A stretch of 64,000 bases of DNA from contig CANGEP010000002.1 in NCBI GenBank assembly GCA_947452905.1, forward strand, positions 1 through 64,000, written 5' to 3'. The notes under the pieces are model-generated. The model worked only from the letters and a program-made list of their open reading frames with translations. It had not been told where the DNA came from and did no database searches. Source of the stretch: Bacteroidota bacterium (GTDB lineage Bacteria > Bacteroidota > Bacteroidia > Chitinophagales > Chitinophagaceae). Positions 1 through 8,834 of this stretch are shown in pieces (the first letter of the stretch is position 1; every line of letters starts with the position of its first letter). The translations under genes and the position numbers were made by a program.

Positions 1-79
1 CATCTAAAGCTGCGTTAGCTGATGTTTTTGGTAAATCTGCGCTGTCCGCGATGTGTGCGATTAATTCTGCTTTGTTCAT
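1..79 (-). CDS. HU-family DNA-binding protein, N-terminal part (runs off window)
   Basis: The first 26 codons of a minus-strand gene are visible, starting at an ATG at 77-79 and beginning MNKAELIAHIAD. This opening is typical of HU/IHF nucleoid proteins, small dimeric DNA-bending proteins of about 90-100 residues. The visible part corresponds to the first helices, and the DNA-binding arm lies outside the window. A TAnnTTTG promoter element sits about 33 bases upstream. The family call rests on the N-terminus alone; whether it is the main HU or a variant cannot be told. Confidence 0.8.
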   Translation of the reverse strand, partial: MNKAELIAHIADSADLPKTSANAALD

Positions 80-111
80 AGATGTGTTTTTTATAGTTTT
101 AAACGATAGAA

Positions 112-119
112 CAAATTTA
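112..119 (-). promoter_or_regulatory. -7 promoter element of the HU gene
   Basis: On the minus strand this reads TAAATTTG, a full match to the Bacteroidota -7 consensus TAnnTTTG, placed just upstream of the HU start codon. I see no convincing -33 TTG at the expected distance, so the call rests on the -7 box and its position. Confidence 0.45.
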
Positions 120-254
120 TTAGGTTTTATGAAACGAAAAAATATTTTGCTATTTATTTTTGTTTTTATTTTTCCACCAAAACCCTTAAATAGTAAGGTT
201 TTGGAGGAAATATAGCCCTAATTGATTTAGATCCTACTTTTATAAAAATGCATC

Positions 255-277
255 AAACCCTTGATAATAAAGGGTTT
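255..277 (-). terminator. hairpin downstream of the exoA/DUF4286 operon
   Basis: AAACCCTT (255-262) and AAGGGTTT (270-277) form a perfect 8-bp stem with a 7-base loop. On the minus strand the stem is followed by ATTTTTATA. It lies about 60 bases past the end of the DUF4286 gene, where a terminator would be expected. A second hairpin at 174-207 (CCAAAACC pairing with GGTTTTGG) lies further on. The 80-339 interval holds no gene I can support. Confidence 0.45.
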
Positions 278-339
278 CAAGATAAAAATTGCTGAAAACT
301 AAGCCAGTTAAGGGTTTGACAAGAATAATCTATCCACAA

Positions 340-642
340 TCAATTCACAATTTGCATATTTGTAATAAAGTGGAAACATTGATTTCCCCAGCTAGATTGC
401 AATTCCTCCATAAGCAGGGCGCTGTGCTCCAAATCATACTGGGCAAGTTTATCCGCGGATTGGGTAAATAGTTGAAGGGTATATGTAGGTGCCTGATCCT
501 CGCTTATTTGTAATTGATAAAAAGGCGTATCTAAAAAACAGTTGGTGCTTTTTAGGAGTGGGATAAATTTATTTTTCATCCACTCTACCCACTGCAATTC
601 TACTTCGGGATTAATCTGAAAACTTATATTTTGCACTTGCAT
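340..642 (-). CDS. DUF4286 family protein
   Basis: A 100-residue protein starting MQVQNISFQINPEVE. An upstream extension in the same frame would overlap exoA, so I chose the ATG at 642, which leaves 17 bases after exoA. The pattern of an N-terminal beta strand, a WVEWM helix, and a later FLDTPFYQLQ strand matches DUF4286, small ferredoxin-fold-like proteins found mostly in Bacteroidota. Its function is unknown. It is the last gene of a three-gene minus-strand operon with exoA and a secreted orphan. There is no signal peptide or membrane segment. Confidence 0.75.
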   Translation of the reverse strand: MQVQNISFQINPEVELQWVEWMKNKFIPLLKSTNCFLDTPFYQLQISEDQAPTYTLQLFTQSADKLAQYDLEHSALLMEELQSSWGNQCFHFITNMQIVN

Positions 643-659
643 GAGGGAAAGTTTTGAAA

Positions 660-1430
660 TTATTTTTTTAGTGTTACTACGATAGGGCAATGATCACTGT
701 GTTTTACCAAAGGTAGAATGGTCGCGTCTTGTATACGATTTAATAAACTAGTAGTGGTACATAAATAATCTATTCTCCAACCTTTATTTTGTAATCTTAC
801 ACTTGGGAAACGTTGACTCCACCATGAATATGCACCTAGGGTAGTTGGGTTTTTAATTCTAAAACTATCCACCCAATCTTTGGCTAGTAATTGATCCATC
901 CATAGTCTTTCTTCTGGTAAAAAACCGGATGATTTTTTATTTCCCTTGGGGTCGTGAATATCAATTTCAGTATGTGCAATATTGTAGTCACCTGCAACAA
1001 TTATTTCTGTTCTTTCTTTTTTTAATTCTTTCAAATAAGCGTTAAACTCATCTAGCCATTGATACTTATAAGTTTGTCTTTCCTCTCCACTGGTGCCAGA
1101 AGGAAAATATGCATTAACGATACTTAGTTCTCCAAAATCTACTCTAATTACTCTCCCTTCTGCATCACTCATTTCATATCCACTCCCCTTAACTACTTTA
1201 TCAGGTTTCATTTTAGAAAAAACAGCTACACCACTGTATCCTTTTTTTTGGGCAGCAAACCAGCTTACATGATATCCCATAGAGGTAAATATAGAAAGGT
1301 CAATATCATTTTCGGTTGCTTTGGTTTCTTGCACACATAAAATATCTACTGGATATTCGGTTAACCATTCGATGAGTCCTTTTTTTAAAGCGGCTCTAAT
1401 ACCGTTTACATTATAAGATACAATGTTCAT
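660..1430 (-). CDS. exoA: exodeoxyribonuclease III (ExoA/Xth)
   Basis: A 256-residue exonuclease/endonuclease/phosphatase-fold enzyme that cleaves DNA at abasic sites in base excision repair. The family motifs are complete and in order: MNIVSYNVNGIRA at the N-terminus, VQETKA with the metal-binding Glu, GDYNIAHTEID in the middle, WRIDYL and SDHCPIVV at the C-terminus. The length is normal for the bacterial Mg-dependent Xth family. It begins 8 bases after the upstream secreted protein and ends 17 bases before the DUF4286 gene, so the three are probably cotranscribed. Cytoplasmic. Confidence 0.95.
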   Translation of the reverse strand: MNIVSYNVNGIRAALKKGLIEWLTEYPVDILCVQETKATENDIDLSIFTSMGYHVSWFAAQKKGYSGVAVFSKMKPDKVVKGSGYEMSDAEGRVIRVDFGELSIVNAYFPSGTSGEERQTYKYQWLDEFNAYLKELKKERTEIIVAGDYNIAHTEIDIHDPKGNKKSSGFLPEERLWMDQLLAKDWVDSFRIKNPTTLGAYSWWSQRFPSVRLQNKGWRIDYLCTTTSLLNRIQDATILPLVKHSDHCPIVVTLKK

Positions 1431-1438
1431 ATTTACTT

Positions 1439-2815
1439 TTAATTCGGAGTCTGGAATATTTCACTAAAAGACATCATTAACAAAAAGTCTTTAATTTTTT
1501 CATTTGCTTCTTTATCCACCACCACCATCTGGGTGGGTTTGTTTTTTCCAGCTACAATAAGTGCTAATTTTTGATTTATAAAGATTGTCTTGATGGTATT
1601 GTTGGCACTTAATTTAATGGAGAAAGGAGTGTTATAGATTTTACCATCTATCGATTTTACATGTACAATAGGATATTTGTTTTTAATGGCTTTGTCCGTT
1701 AAAGTATACTGCTTTGTGCTATCATAACCATTGTATATTACTTCTCCGAAGTAATATTTGTCTTTTTCCATCACTAAATCCTTAACCATAAAATACCCAA
1801 TACTATCTTTCTCATTAAATATTTTATGTACACTGTCGGGTAAAAAAACCAATGCCAATTGATTAATCCCACCAGGGATTTCGGAATTAAACTCCAAAAA
1901 TCCTTCAAGTGTGTAATCGAAATTATTTTTTACATCTCTTAGGCTTTGGATTACTTGATAATACTCGTTATTAAAATAATTGACCCTTGTTTTTTTAATG
2001 AGTCCAACCATGTTTTTATAAGGGTAGTTGGGAGATTTATCTTTAAGGTTAAGCTTATTGAGTATTGCAGATGGGGTTCTTAAAATATGAATTCCTGTAC
2101 CATTTGTATAACTAACAAAATTTTTGTTAGTGTCAATGATAGTTCGGGGTTGATTATGGACATAAGGCATCCAATAATTATCGGTGGTATAGACACTGGG
2201 AAGCTTAGCCTCCATAAATTCCATTTCATTGGCTTCTGGCGACAACATACTCAGCGCCTTGCTTACTGCATTGTATATATGGTAGGGAGTGCTTGCCGAA
2301 GCCTGATTTATATAACCAATACCTAAACTATTTATGGGTGTTAAACCCAGTAATATTGTTTTTTGTAAAATCCTTTCTTGTTTTTGGTTAAAAATACTTG
2401 TAGCAATAACCCAAAAACTATGAATACTGTCTTTTTTAGTTTCTGGAATTTCTACCAGATTATTTTTATAAATAAAATCAGGGTCCATTTCATATAACTC
2501 CACATAGGCATGATAATCGAAATTTCTAGTAGCCAACCAATTGATATTTATTTTACCTAGTTGTATTTGTTTACTTAATCGTATCGCTTTTGTAGTAATA
2601 CTAGTATCTCTACTTAATCCTAATTTTAAAAAAAGACCTGAATCGAGTGCATCCAATAAGGGCTGAATATTAGTAGGAAGCTGCCAATAAGTGGCAGAAG
2701 GATTGATGGAAGAAAAAACTTGAATTTGCTCTAAGGCAATTTTTTCCTGTCCCCAACTAGGTAGGTGCATTACATAAAAACCAATAAAAAATAAAGCCCT
2801 GAATAGGTATTTCAT
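1439..2815 (-). CDS. secreted protein of unknown function
   Basis: A 458-residue protein with an N-terminal signal peptide (MKYLFRALFFIGFYV, then a likely cut after WG-Q). The ATG at 2815 is preferred over an in-frame start at 2857 because only the former places the signal at the N-terminus. The rest looks like a soluble periplasmic or surface protein with alternating strands. A C-terminal part (about residues 340-450) has repeated short strand segments and the phrase FINQKLALIVAGK. I recognise no family. A TAAATTTG box at 2833-2840 (minus strand) lies just upstream. It heads the operon with exoA and DUF4286; the functional link is unclear. Confidence 0.7.
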   Translation of the reverse strand: MKYLFRALFFIGFYVMHLPSWGQEKIALEQIQVFSSINPSATYWQLPTNIQPLLDALDSGLFLKLGLSRDTSITTKAIRLSKQIQLGKININWLATRNFDYHAYVELYEMDPDFIYKNNLVEIPETKKDSIHSFWVIATSIFNQKQERILQKTILLGLTPINSLGIGYINQASASTPYHIYNAVSKALSMLSPEANEMEFMEAKLPSVYTTDNYWMPYVHNQPRTIIDTNKNFVSYTNGTGIHILRTPSAILNKLNLKDKSPNYPYKNMVGLIKKTRVNYFNNEYYQVIQSLRDVKNNFDYTLEGFLEFNSEIPGGINQLALVFLPDSVHKIFNEKDSIGYFMVKDLVMEKDKYYFGEVIYNGYDSTKQYTLTDKAIKNKYPIVHVKSIDGKIYNTPFSIKLSANNTIKTIFINQKLALIVAGKNKPTQMVVVDKEANEKIKDFLLMMSFSEIFQTPN

Positions 2816-2908
2816 AGGGTAATTAAACAATTCAAATTTAGTTATTTTAACGTACACTACTTCTATAATTATCTTAACTTCATCAAGAAGATTTAATCCA
2901 GCTCCAAT

Positions 2909-3661
2909 ATGTTAGCGCCCACCCCAAAAGAAAATTTGCGACGAATTATACCCGCTAGTAAAAAAAGCTTTCACTTAGAAGGCCCTAAGCCACGTATCAA
3001 TGAATTGTTTTTTGCTTTTGAAATTTTTATTCAGTTCATAAAAGGCTTCAGAACTTTGCATTTTATAGGGCCCTGCATTACTGTATTTGGCTCGGCTCGT
3101 TTTAAAACCGACCATCCTTATTATAAAAAAAGCGAAGAAGTGGGTAGGCGTATTGCCGAATTAGGCTTTACCACCATGACAGGTGGGGGCCCTGGAGTAA
3201 TGGAAGCTGCAAATAAAGGGGCTTTTGAAGCAGGAGGAAAATCGGTGGGTTGTAATATTAAACTACCTTTTGAGCAAGAGCCCAACCCTTATACGAATAT
3301 ATCCATCACCTTTAATTACTTTTTTATTCGAAAAGTATTGATGGTGAAATATTCTTATGCATTCATTATTATGCCTGGAGGTTTTGGAACTTTAGATGAA
3401 TTTTTTGAAACCCTTACTTTAGCACAAACTAAAGTCATCAATGATTTTCCTATTGTTGTAATGGGCCGACAATACTACCAACCTTTTCATCATTGGATAG
3501 AGCATATGATTCAAGAAGGGACCATCTCTGAGGAGGATAAAAAATTCATGCTATTTACAGATAGTGCAGAGGAAGCCATGGAACATATCAGTAAATATGT
3601 CAGAAGCAAGTATACTGTTAAGCCACGTAAACGTTTATGGTGGTTATTTGAAAAAGTTTAA
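2909..3661 (+). CDS. LOG-family (TIGR00730) Rossmann-fold protein
   Basis: A 250-residue protein carrying the lysine-decarboxylase-like/LOG signature: GSARF (61-65), GGGPGVMEAAN (92-102) and PGGFGTLDE (156-164). In characterised members these residues bind and cleave nucleoside 5'-monophosphates such as cytokinin ribotides, or pyrimidine/purine nucleotides in PpnN-type enzymes. The substrate here is not known. Residues 1-50 precede the conserved core and are family-variable. The gene runs towards the metH pair, and its stop is 2 bases from the metH stop, with no room for a private terminator. Confidence 0.88.
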   Translation: MLAPTPKENLRRIIPASKKSFHLEGPKPRINELFFAFEIFIQFIKGFRTLHFIGPCITVFGSARFKTDHPYYKKSEEVGRRIAELGFTTMTGGGPGVMEAANKGAFEAGGKSVGCNIKLPFEQEPNPYTNISITFNYFFIRKVLMVKYSYAFIIMPGGFGTLDEFFETLTLAQTKVINDFPIVVMGRQYYQPFHHWIEHMIQEGTISEEDKKFMLFTDSAEEAMEHISKYVRSKYTVKPRKRLWWLFEKV

Positions 3662-3663
3662 CC

Positions 3664-6399
3664 TTATTCAATTACCGGTTGCAGCCATCTTGTAATATAC
3701 TCCATGGTTTGCTTTTTACGTTTCGCGTAATCCACTACTTGATCTTGTGCAATTTTTCCTAAGCCAAAATATTGTGATTGAGGATTGGCAAAATACCATC
3801 CACATACACTAGAAGCTGGATACATTGCTAAGCTTTCAGTTAGGGTAATGCCTGTATGTTTCTCGGCATCTAATAAACTAAATAAAGTATATTTTTCGGT
3901 ATGATCTGGACAAGCAGGATAACCAGGTGCAGGTCGAATCCCTTCATAACTTTCTTTAATTAATTCTTCGTTTTGTAATTGCTCGTCCTTGGCATAACCC
4001 CAATATTCTTTTCTTGTTTTGGCATGTAAGTATTCAGCAAATGCTTCTGCTAATCGATCGGCTAATGCCTGCAAAATAATTTTATTATAATCGTCGTGTG
4101 CTGCTTCAAATGCTTTGATATGTTTTTCGATTCCGTGAATCGTAACTGCAAAAGCGCCAAGGTAGTCTTCTTTATTTTCGGAAGCTGGGCAAATAAAATC
4201 GGCTAATGAGTAATTGGGTTGCCCTGCCGCCTTTATGGCTTGTTGACGTAAAAAGTGAAGTTCAGTTTTTGCCTCTCCGTTACTTACAATCACATCATCA
4301 CCCTGCGCGTTAGCTGGCCAAAATCCTAAAGCACCTTTCGCAGTTAACCATTTTTCTCGGATGATTGTTTGCAATAGTTCTTGTGCATCGGCGTATAATT
4401 TACTAGCTACTTCACCTACTTTTTCATCTTTTAAAATAGCAGGAAATGGTCCATGTAATTCCCAAGCAATAAAGAAAGGTTTCCAATCGATATAATCTAC
4501 TAAAATTGATAAGTCATTAATCTCAATGGCTTTATTACCAGTGAAGCTTGGTTTTGGAGCAGAAAAATTGGTCCAGTCAATGGCCACTTTATTGTTTAAA
4601 GCATTTACATAAGGCAAGCTTTGTTTTACGGTACGCTTATTGTCAAAATCAGATTTTAAACCTATGTATTCTTTCTCGAGTGAACCTAGGAAAGCTACTT
4701 TTTGATCTTTATTTAATAAGGAACCAGCCACTGTCACACTACGAGAAGCATCTAGTACATGTATTACTCCATTTTCATATTCTGGTGCAATTTTAACAGC
4801 AGTATGCATTCTTGAAGTAGTAGCACCGCCAATCATTAAAGGAATTTTCATTCCTCTTCGTTTCATTTCTTTGGCTATATGAACCATCTCGTCTAAAGAA
4901 GGGGTAATTAAACCACTGAGTCCTATAATATCCACCTGATGTTTTTCGGCTTCTGCTAAAATTTTATCAGCAGGCACCATTACACCAATATCAATAATTT
5001 CATATCCATTACAACCTAATACTACGCCCACAATATTTTTACCAATATCATGCACGTCGCCTTTTACAGTGGCTAATAATATTTTAGCGGGTCCTTTGGT
5101 TTCTCCGTTCGGACTAGTAGAAGCTAATTTGATTCTTTCTTTTTCGGCTTCAATAAAGGGTGTAAGCACTGCCACGCTTTTTTTCATTACACGAGCACTT
5201 TTTACTACCTGTGGTAGAAACATTTTACCTGCACCAAATAAATCACCTACCTGGTTCATGCCCGCCATTAAAGGACCTTCGATAACTTCTAAGGGGGCAC
5301 TATATTGAAGTCTTGCTTCTTCAGTATCTGCTTCGATAAAGTCGGTAATACCATTAATTAATGAATGCGCTAAACGTTTTTCAACAGTGTCATTTCGCCA
5401 AGCCAATTTTAATTTATTGGCTTCTTCAGAAGATTGCCCAGCATTTTCGCCACTCGCTTTTATTTGGTCTGCATATTGTATAAGGGCTTCTGTGGCTTGG
5501 TTATTATCATTGTTTTTATTTAAGATAACATCCTCACATAAATTTCTAAGTACAGGATCAATTTCGTCATACAATGCCAATTGACCTGCGTTTACAATAC
5601 CCATATCCATACCAGCTTTGATGGCATGGAACAAGAATACAGCGTGTATAGCTTCACGAACAGCTTCATTGCCTCTAAATGAAAACGATACATTAGATAC
5701 ACCACCACTTACTTTAGCTAAAGGCATTTTTTGTTTAATAACCCTTGTGGCTTCAATAAAGTCTACGGCATAATTATTGTGCTCTTCGATACCAGTAGCG
5801 ACTGCGAAAATATTAGGATCAAAAATGATGTCTTGTGGATTAAAGCCCACTTGTTCAACTAATATTTTATAGGCGCGTTCACAAATTTCAATTTTTCTAT
5901 CTTTGGTATCTGCTTGTCCCACTTCGTCAAATGCCATCACGATTACTGCTGCACCATAGGCTTTACAGATATGTGCTTGTTCGATAAATTTAGCTTCTCC
6001 TTCTTTCATGGAGATAGAGTTAACGATACACTTACCTTGCACACACTTTAAACCCGCTTCAATAATTTCAAATTTAGAACTATCAATCATGATAGGGATA
6101 CGAGCAATATCGGGTTCACTTTGTAATAAATTTAAATAAGTAGTCATTGCTTTAACACCTTCTAATAAGGCATCATCCATATTTATATCAATGATTTGCG
6201 CTCCGCTTTCTACTTGTTGTCTAGCAACAGATAATGCCTCCTCATATTTATTTTCTCGAATGAGTCGTGCAAATTTTTTGGAACCTGTTACATTGGTTCT
6301 TTCTCCTACGTTTACAAAATTAGTTTCAGGACGAACCACTAGTGGCTCCAATCCTGCTAATCTTAAATATGGTTTTATATGTATCGTTTGTTCACTCAT
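3664..6399 (-). CDS. metH: cobalamin-dependent methionine synthase, folate/B12/activation part
   Basis: A 911-residue protein equal to the C-terminal three quarters of E. coli MetH. In order: a pterin-binding (5-methyl-THF) domain starting at about residue 15 ([14 protein letters not shown]), a cap helix region, a B12-binding domain with GDVHDIGKN (the His that ligates cobalt) at about residue 445, and a SAM-dependent activation domain with [12 protein letters not shown] near the C-terminus. The homocysteine-binding domain is missing here and is encoded by the gene 4 bases upstream. Together the two proteins would transfer the methyl group from methyl-THF to homocysteine. Such split MetH genes occur in other Bacteroidota, so this is probably a natural arrangement and not a frameshift. 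Confidence 0.93.
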   Translation of the reverse strand: MSEQTIHIKPYLRLAGLEPLVVRPETNFVNVGERTNVTGSKKFARLIRENKYEEALSVARQQVESGAQIIDINMDDALLEGVKAMTTYLNLLQSEPDIARIPIMIDSSKFEIIEAGLKCVQGKCIVNSISMKEGEAKFIEQAHICKAYGAAVIVMAFDEVGQADTKDRKIEICERAYKILVEQVGFNPQDIIFDPNIFAVATGIEEHNNYAVDFIEATRVIKQKMPLAKVSGGVSNVSFSFRGNEAVREAIHAVFLFHAIKAGMDMGIVNAGQLALYDEIDPVLRNLCEDVILNKNNDNNQATEALIQYADQIKASGENAGQSSEEANKLKLAWRNDTVEKRLAHSLINGITDFIEADTEEARLQYSAPLEVIEGPLMAGMNQVGDLFGAGKMFLPQVVKSARVMKKSVAVLTPFIEAEKERIKLASTSPNGETKGPAKILLATVKGDVHDIGKNIVGVVLGCNGYEIIDIGVMVPADKILAEAEKHQVDIIGLSGLITPSLDEMVHIAKEMKRRGMKIPLMIGGATTSRMHTAVKIAPEYENGVIHVLDASRSVTVAGSLLNKDQKVAFLGSLEKEYIGLKSDFDNKRTVKQSLPYVNALNNKVAIDWTNFSAPKPSFTGNKAIEINDLSILVDYIDWKPFFIAWELHGPFPAILKDEKVGEVASKLYADAQELLQTIIREKWLTAKGALGFWPANAQGDDVIVSNGEAKTELHFLRQQAIKAAGQPNYSLADFICPASENKEDYLGAFAVTIHGIEKHIKAFEAAHDDYNKIILQALADRLAEAFAEYLHAKTRKEYWGYAKDEQLQNEELIKESYEGIRPAPGYPACPDHTEKYTLFSLLDAEKHTGITLTESLAMYPASSVCGWYFANPQSQYFGLGKIAQDQVVDYAKRKKQTMEYITRWLQPVIE

Positions 6400-6403
6400 G
6401 GTA

Positions 6404-7417
6404 TTAAATAGTTGCGTCTTGTATAGGTAAAGTTCTTGGGCTAATGCTTCTTACATTATCCGCCATATGTTTGATATGATCCGGAGTGGTGCCACAGCAT
6501 CCTCCTACAATATTTACAAATTTATTTTGTGCCCACTCTTCAATAAAATGTGCTGTTTGATGGGGTGCTTCATCATATTGTCCCATCGCATTAGGCAATC
6601 CTGCATTAGGATAGGCCGAAGTGTAACAAGTGGCAATTTGAGAAAGTTCTTCGATATGCGAACGCATATCTTGTGCACCTAAAGCGCAGTTTAATCCCAC
6701 GCTTAATGGGTTGGCATGCGCTACAGAGGTGTAAAAAGCTTCTAAGGTTTGTCCACTTAAGGTACGACCAGAGGCATCTGTAATGGTACCACTTATCATA
6801 ATAGGCAATTCTGTTTTACCCACTTTTCGATAGTACTCTTTAATCGCATAAATAGCTGCTTTTGCATTAAGTGTATCAAAAATTGTTTCCACTAATAATA
6901 CATCCACACCCGCATCATCTAATGCTTTTATTTGCTCTGTGTAGGCAACTACAACTTCATCAAATGTAACGGCTCTATAACCTGGATTATTTACATCAGG
7001 TGATAAACTTAAAGTTTTATTTAAAGGTCCAATTGAGCCAGCAATATATTTTTCTTTGCTATTGGGATGTTTTGCTTTGTACTGATTAATAGCTTCTCTT
7101 ACACAATTTGCAGCTGCTACATTTAACTCATAAGCTAAGTCTTGCATATCGTAATCGGCCATCGCTATTGAAGTGCTACTAAATGTATTGGTTTCAATAA
7201 TGTCAGCCCCAGCTTCTAAATATTGTAAATGAATACCTGTGATTATGGCGGGTTGGGTAATGCATAATAAATCATTATTCCCTTTTACATCGCTATGCCA
7301 GTTGGCAAATCTTTGACCTCGGTAATCTTCCTCTGTTAATTTATGACGCTGAATCATGGTACCCATGGCGCCATCAATAACTAAAATTCTTTCTTGTAAT
7401 GCTTGTCTAATGGACAT
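6404..7417 (-). CDS. metH: homocysteine S-methyltransferase part of split methionine synthase
   Basis: A 337-residue homocysteine-binding barrel corresponding to the first domain of MetH. It begins with [10 protein letters not shown] and has GLNCALG and [11 protein letters not shown], which supply the three Cys ligands of the catalytic zinc. It carries its own stop and a separate ATG for the next gene 4 bases later, so the two chains must work as partners. It could in principle also use other methyl donors, but the tight coupling to the folate/B12 chain argues for methionine synthesis. A strong promoter and a structured leader lie upstream. Confidence 0.92.
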   Translation of the reverse strand: MSIRQALQERILVIDGAMGTMIQRHKLTEEDYRGQRFANWHSDVKGNNDLLCITQPAIITGIHLQYLEAGADIIETNTFSSTSIAMADYDMQDLAYELNVAAANCVREAINQYKAKHPNSKEKYIAGSIGPLNKTLSLSPDVNNPGYRAVTFDEVVVAYTEQIKALDDAGVDVLLVETIFDTLNAKAAIYAIKEYYRKVGKTELPIMISGTITDASGRTLSGQTLEAFYTSVAHANPLSVGLNCALGAQDMRSHIEELSQIATCYTSAYPNAGLPNAMGQYDEAPHQTAHFIEEWAQNKFVNIVGGCCGTTPDHIKHMADNVRSISPRTLPIQDATI

Positions 7418-7484
7418 AATACTTCATTATTTTTTAATGCAGCATCCAAAGAAAAAAGAAATAGGGGGGTCGATAATAAGTACC

Positions 7485-7543
7485 GTTTATTAGTTCTTTT
7501 TTCCTTACGGATGGCAGGTTGAACAATAAACAAATCCGCCTGC
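7485..7543 (-). ncRNA. metH leader RNA: H-type pseudoknot, candidate riboswitch
   Basis: Read on the minus strand, just after the predicted transcription start, GCAGG (7543-7539) pairs with CCTGC (7518-7514). The loop segment GTTTATTGTTC (7531-7521) pairs with GAACTAATAAAC (7496-7485) in 11 base pairs with one bulged base. The loops are 7 bases (CGGATTT), 2 bases and 17 bases, the last ending A-rich. This is a sterically sensible H-type pseudoknot of the same general plan as SAM-II and SAM-V riboswitches. The conserved SAM-II bases GATAAA and GCTAAAAA are absent, so the ligand, if any, is unknown. About 67 bases separate it from the start codon. Assigned by eye only. Confidence 0.5.
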
Positions 7544-7553
7544 ATGTGCGTGT

Positions 7554-7585
7554 CAAAGTTAGGATAGTATTAGTTTGTAGCCAAA
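7554..7585 (-). promoter_or_regulatory. promoter of the metH operon
   Basis: On the minus strand there is TTTG (7585-7582), a 20-base spacer, then TAACTTTG (7561-7554). This is a full match to the Bacteroidota housekeeping promoter TTTG-N19/20-TAnnTTTG. Transcription would start around 7547, giving a leader of about 130 bases ahead of metH and placing the pseudoknot almost at the 5' end of the RNA. Confidence 0.75.
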
Positions 7586-7614
7586 TATTAGGCAGTTAAT
7601 ATCGGGGCCTACTA

Positions 7615-8151
7615 TTAGGGGTATGTAGCTGTGATTTCTACATTGATTTTATCCGCCACCATTTTAATGAGTATGCCACCAATACCAAAATCTTTTAGCG
7701 TGACTGTGATTTTTGCACTGGCGGTAGGAATGCCATTTTTGATTTCTATAAAACCATTGGCGGTTACCTGTTTATTGACATTATGCACCTGCATATTACC
7801 CGTGGCAACAATTGGATATTTCCCGTCCTTTTTAAAATCTATTTTGTCATAATTAGTAATTTGACCATTAAAAAAAGCACGTGGATATTTGTCTGATTCC
7901 ATGTACTCGGTGTTAAAATGGTCTTGCATTTTATCCATCTCAAAATGGAAATCTTTGATGAGCAAAATGAAGCTGAGCTTGCCTCCTGGCTCTATGCGGC
8001 TTACTACATTTTTATTTACGGCATCAATATCATTATCATCTTCAGCTATAAAATGCACTACCGCATTTTTGGTTTGATAGGTTTTTGCTTGCGCATTTGA
8101 AATCGTTGCCAAGCCAATGAGTACCGTCGTCAATAAAAGCATCTTTTTCAT
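7615..8151 (-). CDS. YceI family periplasmic protein
   Basis: A 178-residue protein with a signal peptide (MKKMLLLTTVLIGLATISNAQA). The rest fits the YceI lipocalin-like barrel: a stretch around residues 55-90 ending in MESDKYPRAFFNG, and a C-terminal IKVTLKDFGI-type strand pattern (here ITVTLKDFGIGG). YceI proteins bind long isoprenoid or fatty amide ligands in the periplasm; some are needed for base or stress resistance. It is followed by about 200 bases before metH and preceded by recR 46 bases away. The specific ligand is unknown. Confidence 0.85.
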   Translation of the reverse strand: MKKMLLLTTVLIGLATISNAQAKTYQTKNAVVHFIAEDDNDIDAVNKNVVSRIEPGGKLSFILLIKDFHFEMDKMQDHFNTEYMESDKYPRAFFNGQITNYDKIDFKKDGKYPIVATGNMQVHNVNKQVTANGFIEIKNGIPTASAKITVTLKDFGIGGILIKMVADKINVEITATYP

Positions 8152-8197
8152 AAGTCAATGTTTGAACATCAAAATTAAATAATCCCGTACAATTATC

Positions 8198-8812
8198 CTA
8201 TTTTAAATATTGTTGGATAGGTTGACGGTTGGAAATACTCTTGCCCAGTGTCATTTCATCGGCATATTCTAATTCACCTCCAAAGGCAATTCCTCTAGCA
8301 ATCGTGGTGATACGACAGGGGCTTGATGCCAGTTTTTTTTGAATATAATAAATGGTTGTATCTCCCTGTATAGTTGGATTAAGGGCAAAAACTAGCTCCG
8401 TTACCTTATCCTTTTTAACTCTTTCTAATAAAGATTCAATGGTTAGTTGATCTGGTCCTATTCCATCCAGTGGGGAGATAATTCCTCCTAGAACATGGTA
8501 AGTGCCATGGAACTGTCCAGTATTCTCGATGGCTATGACATCTCTTATATTCTCTACTACACAGATAGTTTCTTTTTGGCGACCCGAATTGGCGCAAATG
8601 GAGCAAATTGTTCCATCGCTAATGTTAAAACAGCGTTGACAAAACTGAATTTCGTTGCGCATTTTTTGAAGTGTTTCTCCAAATTGAGATGTTACCGATT
8701 TGTCTTGCTTTAATAAATGTAGGACTAACCTTAGCGCCGTTTTTTTACCTATGCCAGGTAATTTGGAAAATTCGGCTACCGCATTCTCTAATAAGGTAGA
8801 GGGTAATTGCAT
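8198..8812 (-). CDS. recR: recombination protein RecR
   Basis: A 204-residue RecR: helix-hairpin-helix region near LPGIGKKTALRL (18-29), zinc finger with C58, C61, C70 and C73, then a Toprim domain (VVENIRD, GGIISPLDGIGP) and the C-terminal GIAFGGELEYAD motif. With RecF and RecO it loads RecA onto SSB-coated gaps. Length and motif order are normal. It lies 22 bases downstream of the Ig-like lipoprotein gene and third after the helicase-nuclease gene, so it may share their transcript. That would put two repair genes in one unit. Confidence 0.96.
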   Translation of the reverse strand: MQLPSTLLENAVAEFSKLPGIGKKTALRLVLHLLKQDKSVTSQFGETLQKMRNEIQFCQRCFNISDGTICSICANSGRQKETICVVENIRDVIAIENTGQFHGTYHVLGGIISPLDGIGPDQLTIESLLERVKKDKVTELVFALNPTIQGDTTIYYIQKKLASSPCRITTIARGIAFGGELEYADEMTLGKSISNRQPIQQYLK

Positions 8813-8834
8813 AAAGTTAATTGAATAAGTAAAA

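Noticed and set aside
7508..7538. A second pairing in the metH leader, CGGAT (7538-7534) with ATCCG (7512-7508)
   Set aside because: Together with the GCAGG/CCTGC stem it would give a pseudoknot with no first loop and a one-base last loop, which is sterically unlikely. It may exist only as an alternative fold.
7418..7614. A standard cobalamin or SAM-I/SAM-II riboswitch upstream of metH
   Set aside because: The interval is too short for a cobalamin riboswitch and lacks its B12 box. The conserved SAM-II bases (GATAAA, GCTAAAAA) are missing. Only the general pseudoknot plan is shared, so I report a candidate of unknown class.
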